Below are positions 1-5,538 of a DNA stretch of 5,538 nt, in pieces. This DNA comes from Bacteroidia bacterium (GTDB taxonomy: Bacteria; Bacteroidota; Bacteroidia; Cytophagales; Cyclobacteriaceae). The stretch is taken from the NCBI GenBank assembly GCA_012031955.1, contig JAAURZ010000202.1, forward strand, positions 1-5,538, written 5' to 3'. Every line of letters begins with the position of its first letter. The first letter of the stretch is position 1. The notes under the pieces were generated by a model, which saw only the letters and a program-made list of their open reading frames with translations, did not search any database and was not told the DNA's origin. The translations under genes were made by a program, and so were the position numbers.

Positions 1-150
1 CGACATATAGCCGGTGTTTTGTTCTCTGCAAAATTCCCGCTTTGGCGACTCAATTCAAACGTTTGTGATGAATATTTAGGGGGTCAGAAACGCATTACCG
101 CCTGTCAAATTGAGCGGTGGAGTAATTGATTTCTTTTTACTTTGCCCGGC

Positions 151-576
151 ATGATGCGCATCTTCTTGATCTGCTCCCTATTGATGAGTGCAACAATGCC
201 GCAACAAGCAAACTTCTGGAACGTACTCGCCGAGGTGCGCTTTGATAAGAAAAAGGATACGCAGGGGTTTGAAGTAGACGTGCCGGTGTTCAGCAAACAC
301 CTCCAGACCTTTGGCGGCAAACGTGTACAGCTTAGAGGCTATATGATACCCATTCAGGAACTTGGCGACCAAAGCAAGTTTATGTTGTCGTCGCTGCCTT
401 ACAGTCTCTGTTATTTCTGTGGCGCGGCAGGTCCGGAAACGGTAGTGGAGGTGGAGTTTGACGAAGGGACCAAATTTGTAACACGCCAGATTCGCATCGA
501 AGGCATGCTTGTACTCAATTCGAACAACCCCGATCATCACATATACATTCTGAAATCAGCCAAACTTATTGAATAG
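151..576 (+). CDS. Small secreted CxxC protein, DUF3299-like (copy 1)
   Basis: This encodes a protein of 141 residues whose function I do not know. The N-terminus (about residues 1-20, MMRIFLICSLLMSA...) looks like a signal peptide, so the mature protein should be periplasmic or envelope-associated. The core has the order GKRVQLRGYMIP (residues 56-67), FMLSSLP (77-83), CYFCG with Cys87 and Cys90, GPETVVEV (94-101), and then a beta-rich tail with IRIEGMLVLN. This order (a G-K-x-V strand, a G-Y-M-x-P turn, a Cys-containing motif, then an I-x-G-x-L strand) recalls DUF3299 from memory; no profile search was run. The CxxC pair could bind a metal or form a disulfide, which is inference. I prefer ATG 151 (or ATG 154) over an in-frame TTG at 142, because it puts the charged residue directly before the hydrophobic stretch. 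The stop codon lies 4 bases before the peptidase start, so the two genes are probably cotranscribed. A paralogue lies at 4494-4952. Confidence 0.85.
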   Translation: MMRIFLICSLLMSATMPQQANFWNVLAEVRFDKKKDTQGFEVDVPVFSKHLQTFGGKRVQLRGYMIPIQELGDQSKFMLSSLPYSLCYFCGAAGPETVVEVEFDEGTKFVTRQIRIEGMLVLNSNNPDHHIYILKSAKLIE

Positions 577-580
577 CATT

Positions 581-1942
581 ATGCGCAAAATACTTTTCAC
601 CCTTGTGTTCCTTATTTCCATTTTTCATGTTCAGGCGCAAGATGAGCCGGCCATCAAGTCGCTGTTCGACGAGGCATTGTCGAGAGGCCGATCGTACCAG
701 ATGCTGGAGTACCTGACCACCAAAGTCGGCGCACGACTAAGCGGGTCTCCCGGCGCGGCCGCCGGTGTGGAATGGAGCCGTCATGTGCTGGAAAATATTG
801 CCGACTCCACCTTTTTGCAACCTGTAATGGTGCCGCACTGGGTGCGCGGCCAGCAAGAAGTTGCCCGCATGCTCAGCAGGCGAAAGGGAAATGTAGAATT
901 GAGTGTGTGCGCCTTGGGCGGATCTGTGGGCACTGGTGCCTCCGGCGTGCAGGCCCAGGTGGTGGAAGTGAAAGACTTCGATCAACTGAAGCAGCTTGGC
1001 GCCAAGGGTGTGCAGGGCAAGATCGTGTTCTTTAACCGGCCGATGGACCCTACGCTGATCAATACATTCGCTGCGTACGGTGGTGCAGTAAACCAGCGCG
1101 GAGCCGGGCCTTCGGAGGCAGCAAAGTATGGCGCCGTGGCCGTGATTGTGCGCTCTATGGGTTCGACGCTCGAAGATTATCCGCATACGGGTGGGTTACG
1201 TTATGCACCCAATGTAGCGCAGATACCCGCAGTGGCCATCGCCACACGTCATGCCGAATGGCTGAGCGCGCAACTACAGCAAGAGAAAGACCTTAGTGTA
1301 TTCCTTGAAACACACTGCGAGACATTGCCCGACGCGCCGTCGTTCAATGTGGTGGGCGAAATAAAAGGCACGGAGTACCCGGACGAGATCATCGTTGTGG
1401 GTGGCCACCTCGACTCGTGGGACCTGGCACAAGGAGCGCACGACGACGGTGCCGGTTGTGTGCAGGCCATTGAAGTATTGCGCTTGTTCAAAGCGCTGGG
1501 CATTAAACCGAAGCGCACCATCCGCGCCGTAATGTTTATGAATGAAGAGAATGGATTGCGCGGCGGTATAGAATACGCCAGACTCGCCGAACAAAACAAA
1601 GAGAAACATATCGCCGCCATCGAATCTGACCGTGGCGCATTTACGCCGAGGGGATTCACGATCGGTGCGACGGATGCCGTGAAAGCCAAAGTGCGCTCGT
1701 GGAAGCCGCTGCTGGAGCCCTATGGACTGACAGACTTTAGCATGGATGGTGGCGGCGCCGACATCGGACCGCTGGCGCCACAGGGTGTGGCGCTGTTCGG
1801 CTACCTGCCCGACTCACAACGCTACTTCAATTACCACCATACGCGTGAAGATACTTTCGACAAAGTGAGCCAGCGCGAACTCGAACTCGGCGCCGCGGCA
1901 ATGGCCGCGCTGGTGTACCTGATCGATAAATACGGATTGTAG
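581..1942 (+). CDS. Secreted M28 metallopeptidase, carboxypeptidase Q-like
   Basis: This encodes a zinc exopeptidase of 453 residues. Residues 1-20 (MRKILFTLVFLISIFHVQAQ) are a clear signal peptide. An inserted protease-associated (PA) domain occupies about 115-245, with GAKGVQGKIVFFNRP and GAVAVIVRSMGS. The M28 catalytic domain follows from about 250. The expected two-zinc site is complete: His276 and the catalytic-support Asp278 in GGHLDSWD, bridging Asp288 in GAHDDGAG, Glu322 (general base) and Glu323 (ligand) in MNEENG, Asp350 in ESDRGAF, and His420 in YHHTREDT. The motifs VGARLSGSP, PHWVRG, PHTG, GGHLDSWD and PKRT, plus overall colinearity and similar length, match human carboxypeptidase Q (plasma glutamate carboxypeptidase, about 472 residues) better than leucyl aminopeptidases. 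The likely role is hydrolysis of small peptides or dipeptides in the periplasm or outside the cell. ATG 581 is preferred over an in-frame TTG at 569, which would overlap the upstream gene and add residues before the signal peptide. The close spacing to the upstream CxxC gene suggests one transcript. Confidence 0.95.
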   Translation: MRKILFTLVFLISIFHVQAQDEPAIKSLFDEALSRGRSYQMLEYLTTKVGARLSGSPGAAAGVEWSRHVLENIADSTFLQPVMVPHWVRGQQEVARMLSRRKGNVELSVCALGGSVGTGASGVQAQVVEVKDFDQLKQLGAKGVQGKIVFFNRPMDPTLINTFAAYGGAVNQRGAGPSEAAKYGAVAVIVRSMGSTLEDYPHTGGLRYAPNVAQIPAVAIATRHAEWLSAQLQQEKDLSVFLETHCETLPDAPSFNVVGEIKGTEYPDEIIVVGGHLDSWDLAQGAHDDGAGCVQAIEVLRLFKALGIKPKRTIRAVMFMNEENGLRGGIEYARLAEQNKEKHIAAIESDRGAFTPRGFTIGATDAVKAKVRSWKPLLEPYGLTDFSMDGGGADIGPLAPQGVALFGYLPDSQRYFNYHHTREDTFDKVSQRELELGAAAMAALVYLIDKYGL

Positions 1943-1979
1943 CGAGTGACCGCGGGCGGACGGAAATGTTCTATTTAGG

Positions 1980-1995
1980 GCAACCGTCGCGTTGC
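1980..1995. repeat. Small inverted repeat between peptidase and permease
   Basis: GCAAC (1980-1984) and GTTGC (1991-1995) are perfect inverted arms around a six-base loop, 37 bases after the peptidase stop. It is not followed by a T run, so it is at most a weak or factor-assisted terminator for the upstream pair. A stem of five base pairs could arise by chance. Confidence 0.25.
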
Positions 1996-2036
1996 TTCCT
2001 TGCATTTACCACAGGAAAGCAAGCCCGCACTCTGGC

Positions 2037-2050
2037 ATGCCGATTGGCAT
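2037..2050. repeat. Small inverted repeat in the permease leader
   Basis: ATGCC (2037-2041) and GGCAT (2046-2050) pair around the tetraloop GATT, 30 bases before the permease ATG. The left arm also overlaps an 8-base palindrome, GGCATGCC (2034-2041). It could be a leader hairpin or an operator half-site, but nothing else in the sequence supports either role. Confidence 0.25.
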
Positions 2051-2080
2051 CTATGGAGGCGTGACCAACCCAAGCGTGCC

Positions 2081-4459
2081 ATGATTCAGAACTTTCTCAA
2101 AGTAATTGCCCGGTTTATACTGCGCAGCAAATTCTTCACACTCATCAACGTGGCCGGTCTCTCTTTAGGGCTCGCCTGCACGCTGGTGATTTACCTGTAC
2201 ATCAGGCACGAATATTCCTTCGACCAGTTTCACAACGACGGCCACGTTACTTACCGCGTGGTGCGCGAAGCGCAAATGAACAACGTTCCCTATCATGTGG
2301 GCGTTACGTCCGGACCTTTTATGGAAGCGCTGGTGACAGACTATCCGGGTCAGATCACCGAGGCCACACGCGCGATGCCCGCCGACGCGCTGGTGCAAAT
2401 TGCCGATGAGTCATTCATTGAAGATCGTGTGTTGTTGGCCGACAGCAACTTCTTCAGTTTCTTCAGCTATCCCCTCTTACACGGCGACCCCCGGTCGGTG
2501 CTGACCAACCCCAATGCCGTGGTGCTTACAAAAGCCTTCGCGAGAAAATACTTTGGAGACCAGGATCCTGTCGGAAAGACACTGCGCCTCGACAACCAGT
2601 ACGATCTTACGGTAACGGGCGTGATGGACGACATGCCGGGCAATACACACCTGCAATTCGACCTTGTGTCGTCGCTGCAACTGGTAACGCACGAAGACTG
2701 GTTCAATGAATGGTGGAATAACAGCCTGTACACTTACGTGAAAATACCCGAAGCGAAAAATGTGGCCTATCTCGGCGACCACCTCGATGAATTCATGGAC
2801 AAGTATTTCGGCGAGGATTTTAAACGCACCGGTTCAAGGATGAATCTCGTGCTTGAACCCCTGCAGGAAATCTATTTCAATTCCGACACGCGCTTCGAGA
2901 CGAATGTGAAACATGGCGACAAGAAGTACATAGCCATCTTCGCCAGCGTCGGCATTTTGCTTGTATTACTGGCTGCCATCAACTACATGAACCTGGCCAC
3001 GGCGCAGGCATCCAGGCGTGCCAAGGAAGTAGGTATTCGCAAGACACTTGGGTCTTCCCGGAAAGCAATTGCGCTCCAGTTCCTGTCAGAGTCGGCTGTG
3101 CTTTGCGGCATTTCTATCGTGCTGGCCATGGTGATCGCCCAAATGGCAATACCGGTACTGGGCAGCGCTTTTCACATCGAACTGTCGAGCTTTCTCAGCG
3201 ACACATACGTGTGGGTGTTTCTTGCTGCATTGTGGGTTGTGATCAGCCTGGCCTCAGGCGCGTACCCTGCGCTCATGCTGTCTACATTCCAGGCAGTAAA
3301 AGTGCTTAAGGGCGAAGTGAAAGGCGAGTGGCGCTACGTGCTGGTGCGCAAGGCCCTCGTGGTGTTTCAATTTGGAATTTCCATATTCATGATCGTCGCC
3401 ACGCTGTTCATCGGCCGGCAATTGCAGTACATGCACAACAAAGACCTTGGTTTTGATCGTGAAAAGGTGATGATAATTAGCATCAACAACGGTGTGGTGG
3501 GCGAACAGCGACAAGTGTTTAAAAACCAGGTGCTGAACCAGGCAGGTGTGGTGAGTGCGTCGTTCATGACCGGCCACCCCGGAGGTTTTCATGACGCCAC
3601 AAGCGTAGACGTGGAAGGCTCGCCGGACCCGGTGCGCATGCGTACGCTGTGGACGGATGAAGACTTCACGCAGACGCTTAACATCGACCTGGTGGCGGGC
3701 CGCGCTTTTTCAAAGGCCTATCCGTCGGACGAAGCAAGTGCCGCCATGATCAATGAAACCGCCGCACGTCAACTGGGGTGGACTCCCCAGGAGGCCATAG
3801 GCAAGCGCCTTCGTGCTTCATTCTTCGACGAAACATTCAAGGAAATAATAGGCGTGGTTGGAGACTATCACTTCCTCTCGCTTCATGATCAGATTGAACC
3901 TTTGATCGTGATGAATGGAAGCAGGAGAGAACTCGCTGTAAAGTTGTCGAACGACGATACGCGCGGGGTTGTAGCCGGCATTGAACAGGTATGGAACGGG
4001 TTTGACTCCGGATATCCCATGGACTGGTTCTTCCTCGACGACGATGTAGATCAGTTGTACCGCAAGGAGCAGGTGCAAAGTAAGTTGTTCTCCGTTTTTT
4101 CGTTCGTTTCCGTATTCATCGCCTGTCTCGGTATTTTCGGACTTACGTCTTACATCGCAGCTCAGCGCAGAAAGGAAATCGGCATACGCAAAATTCTGGG
4201 TGCCACTTCCCGGCAGCTTTCCTATCTGCTGGTTAAAGACATGTTGGTGCTGGTGCTGGTGTCCAACGTGGTGGCTATGCCCGTTGGTTACTGGGCGATA
4301 AAGAACTGGCTCCAGGGCTTTGCATACCGCATAGAGATGGCGCCGCTGGTATTCATAGCGGGTGCAATGGCAGTGCTGCTTGCCGCCGGGCTTATAGTCG
4401 GGTTGCGGGCGATGGCAACCGCCGCTGAAGATCCCGCCAGGGCGCTGCGAACCGAATAG
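2081..4459 (+). CDS. FtsX/MacB-family ABC transporter permease, two-repeat type
   Basis: This encodes an inner-membrane protein of 792 residues with the duplicated layout typical of Bacteroidota permeases. TM1 is at about 21-42, followed by a first MacB-like periplasmic domain (about 45-280). TM2-TM4 are at about 283-304, 338-360 and 376-398. TM5 (about 424-446) opens the second half, followed by a second periplasmic domain (about 450-665). TM6-TM8 are at about 669-693, 720-743 and 755-778. Each half has the cytoplasmic FtsX signature after its first core helix: RRAKEVGIRKTLGSS (312-326) and RRKEIGIRKILGATS (696-710). The C-terminus, DPARALRTE, is the usual family ending. Such permeases pair with a separate MacB/LolD-type ATPase to move lipoproteins, peptides or macrolides, or to transmit force across the envelope. 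The substrate cannot be read from this sequence. No ATPase gene is in the window. ATG 2081 (MIQNFLKVIARFILRSKFF) is chosen over an in-frame TTG at 2000, because it matches the usual family N-terminus and the 27 added residues do not look like protein of this family. Confidence 0.93.
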   Translation: MIQNFLKVIARFILRSKFFTLINVAGLSLGLACTLVIYLYIRHEYSFDQFHNDGHVTYRVVREAQMNNVPYHVGVTSGPFMEALVTDYPGQITEATRAMPADALVQIADESFIEDRVLLADSNFFSFFSYPLLHGDPRSVLTNPNAVVLTKAFARKYFGDQDPVGKTLRLDNQYDLTVTGVMDDMPGNTHLQFDLVSSLQLVTHEDWFNEWWNNSLYTYVKIPEAKNVAYLGDHLDEFMDKYFGEDFKRTGSRMNLVLEPLQEIYFNSDTRFETNVKHGDKKYIAIFASVGILLVLLAAINYMNLATAQASRRAKEVGIRKTLGSSRKAIALQFLSESAVLCGISIVLAMVIAQMAIPVLGSAFHIELSSFLSDTYVWVFLAALWVVISLASGAYPALMLSTFQAVKVLKGEVKGEWRYVLVRKALVVFQFGISIFMIVATLFIGRQLQYMHNKDLGFDREKVMIISINNGVVGEQRQVFKNQVLNQAGVVSASFMTGHPGGFHDATSVDVEGSPDPVRMRTLWTDEDFTQTLNIDLVAGRAFSKAYPSDEASAAMINETAARQLGWTPQEAIGKRLRASFFDETFKEIIGVVGDYHFLSLHDQIEPLIVMNGSRRELAVKLSNDDTRGVVAGIEQVWNGFDSGYPMDWFFLDDDVDQLYRKEQVQSKLFSVFSFVSVFIACLGIFGLTSYIAAQRRKEIGIRKILGATSRQLSYLLVKDMLVLVLVSNVVAMPVGYWAIKNWLQGFAYRIEMAPLVFIAGAMAVLLAAGLIVGLRAMATAAEDPARALRTE

Positions 4460-4493
4460 CCAATCACCGTGTGCGGCTGTTCGAATTGTGTTT

Positions 4494-4952
4494 CTAGAAA
4501 TCCACCGTACCCTCGAAGGTTGCGTTTTCGAGTACGTAAATCATTTTTTCCGGATCGGTGGCATTTAGCCTGAGTGTTCCTTTTATTTCAATTGGTTTTT
4601 CTGTGAACGTGATTGGCTCTTGCAAGAACACTTCCACCACGGACTCGGGCCCGCCCACGCCGCAGAAGAAGCATGCGTTGACCGGCAGTGACGACAACAT
4701 GAAGTGTGTGCCTTTTACGCCACCTTCAAATGGAAGCATATAACCGGGCAGAATCACCGACTTGCCATCCAGCGATTTTGCGGAAGCTGAAAATACGGGC
4801 TTGTCAAATTCGCCCAAGTCATCTTTTGCTTTTGTAAAGGTGATGTCGTACAGTTTGGGCCACACCAGGGAGGGCATGCCTTTGTACTCGTTTTTTTGAC
4901 CGGCGGCGGAACCGCTTGCGCAAATAACCAATAGTAGAACCAGTAACTTCAT
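4494..4952 (-). CDS. Small secreted CxxC protein, DUF3299-like (copy 2)
   Basis: This encodes a protein of 152 residues and is a diverged paralogue of the gene at 151-576. A strong signal peptide (MKLLVLLLVICASGSAAGQ, residues 1-19) predicts export. A Cys at residue 11 inside the hydrophobic stretch (LLLVICASG) is not in a convincing lipobox position. The core repeats the order seen in copy 1: LDGKSVILPGYMLP (61-74), FMLSSLP (84-90), CFFCG with Cys94 and Cys97, GPESVVEV (101-108), IEIKGTLRLN (121-130), then IYVLENA. Over the 26-residue central block, 18 positions are identical to copy 1. The biochemical role is unknown; a metal-binding or disulfide role for the CxxC is only inference. The start lies 9 bases after the restored stop of the histidine kinase, so it is probably the distal gene of that operon. 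Its stop faces the permease stop across 34 bases. Confidence 0.9.
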   Translation of the reverse strand: MKLLVLLLVICASGSAAGQKNEYKGMPSLVWPKLYDITFTKAKDDLGEFDKPVFSASAKSLDGKSVILPGYMLPFEGGVKGTHFMLSSLPVNACFFCGVGGPESVVEVFLQEPITFTEKPIEIKGTLRLNATDPEKMIYVLENATFEGTVDF

Positions 4953-4961
4953 AGTTGGCTG

Positions 4962-5538
4962 TTAGAGAACGATGCTTCTTAACTTGAGCCGGAAAATACT
5001 TCCCTTGCCGTATACCGACTCCACTGTGATTCGCCCGAGATCCTTTCGGCTGTTTCTTTCGCAATATACAATCCCAGGCCGGAACCTTTGGACCGCTCGT
5101 TGCCACGGTAGAACATTTCAAATATATTACTTAACACCTGTGGCCGAATACCCTCACCGTTGTCTTCAATGGAGATAACAGTAGCCTCGTTTACGTTGTA
5201 GGCGGATATCACGATCATCGGCTCGTGACCTGGCAGTTGTTTCGGAAACTTGATGGCATTGGTGATGAGGTTGTTGAGAATAATTTTCAGCCGCATGCGG
5301 TCGTTGTAGACCGCCGTGTCGTCTCTCACCTCCACCCGTATTTTCACATTGACGAATTCATCCATGAACTTCAGGTTGTCCAGTATTTCGGAGCAAAGCT
5401 CTTTGAGCTGTATGCGTTCCAATTCCAGTTCCATTCTCTTGTTTTCTCGAGTAGTCCAGAATTTCGCCAATAAATGTTTCCAGTCTTGTCACGCTCACCT
5501 CTATCTGGTTCAGATAAACCTGTTTGTCGCCCGGCGTG
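4962..5538 (-). pseudogene. Sensor histidine kinase, C-terminal part, two frameshifts, cut by window edge
   Basis: This is the C-terminal end of a sensor histidine kinase, seen as three pieces in two minus-strand frames. Piece one (5537 to about 5445) reads ...YLNQIEVSVTRLETFIGEILDYSR, the end of a dimerisation region. Piece two (about 5443 to 5039) holds the HATPase domain: N box ILNNLITNAIKF (within 5246-5290), G1 box DNGEG (5150-5164), F box IFEMFYRGN, and G2 box GSGLGL (5069-5086). Piece three (about 5036 to 4962) is GRITVESVYGKGSIFRLKL, the usual final strands, ending LRSIVL and TAA at 4962-4964. An extra base in the A4 run (plus-strand TTTT, 5442-5445) separates pieces one and two. A missing base near 5031-5041 separates pieces two and three. 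Read as it stands, the first frame meets TGA at 5358-5360 before any ATP-binding motif. The phosphoacceptor His and all sensor domains lie beyond the right edge. The motifs are intact, so decay is recent or the indels are sequencing errors. Confidence 0.85.

Noticed and set aside
1..129. Open plus-strand frame from the left edge to TGA at 127-129
   Set aside because: It has 42 codons with no recognisable domain or typical C-terminal sequence, and stretches of this length occur by chance. A minus-strand ATG at 4-6 could begin a divergent gene leaving the window, but only two codons are visible.
110..144. Possible Bacteroidota promoter with TTG at 110-112 and TACTTTG at 138-144
   Set aside because: The -7 element lacks one T of TAnnTTTG, the spacing of 25 bases is too long, and it ends only six bases from the start codon.
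142..150. TTG start extending the first CxxC protein by three residues
   Set aside because: ATG 151 or 154 gives a more typical signal peptide and needs no rare start codon.
737..1689. Long minus-strand open frames opposite the peptidase gene
   Set aside because: They are shadows of a well-supported coding sequence, with low-complexity His, Arg and Ser composition and no motifs.
2000..2080. TTG start giving the permease 27 more residues
   Set aside because: The added segment is rich in Trp, His and Pro and does not resemble the N-terminus of this family, whereas ATG 2081 gives the standard form.
4245..4261. Short tandem repeat of the GTGCTG type in the permease gene
   Set aside because: It encodes LVLVLV in a predicted membrane helix and is explained by coding constraint.
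4819..5121. Minus-strand open frame spanning the kinase-CxxC junction
   Set aside because: It lies in the third frame, overlaps both real genes and encodes a basic sequence without any recognisable motif.
5031..5447. Programmed ribosomal frameshifting in the histidine kinase
   Set aside because: Two shifts of opposite sign would be needed, there is no slippery heptamer with a following stem at either site, and this kinase family is not known for it. Mutation or sequencing error is simpler.

Overview
The window looks like chromosomal DNA of a Bacteroidota bacterium, probably of the Cytophagales or Chitinophagales type. The reasons are an FtsX/MacB-type permease of about 790 residues with the style of N-terminus common in that phylum, signal peptides ending in AQ or GQ, and the absence of a recognisable Shine-Dalgarno sequence before any start. 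Base composition appears to be a little above 50% GC, judged by eye. This placement is inference, since there is no rRNA or marker gene.

Layout: a short leader (1-150) is followed by a plus-strand pair. The first gene encodes a small secreted CxxC protein that resembles DUF3299 (151-576). Four bases later comes a secreted M28 metallopeptidase that matches carboxypeptidase Q closely (581-1942). A 138-base gap with two small inverted repeats separates this pair from a large FtsX/MacB-family ABC permease (2081-4459). Its stop codon faces, across only 34 bases, the stop codon of a minus-strand operon. That operon contains a second small secreted CxxC protein (4494-4952), a paralogue of the first gene. 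Nine bases upstream of it lies the C-terminal part of a sensor histidine kinase (4962-5538), which runs off the right edge.

The most notable observations are two. First, the histidine kinase is broken by two opposite one-base frameshifts, one extra base near 5442-5445 and one missing base near 5031-5041, although all its ATP-binding motifs are otherwise well preserved. It is either a recent pseudogene or carries two assembly errors. Second, two diverged copies of the same poorly characterised secreted family, both with the block FMLSSLP...CxFCGxxGPE..VVEV, flank the peptidase and the permease.

The genes suggest cell-envelope work: a periplasmic peptidase, a permease for lipoprotein or peptide export or for mechanotransmission, a signalling kinase and two periplasmic CxxC proteins. 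No ATPase partner for the permease is present. I see no mobile element, CRISPR array, tRNA or rRNA, and nothing that amounts to a wholly new multigene system.
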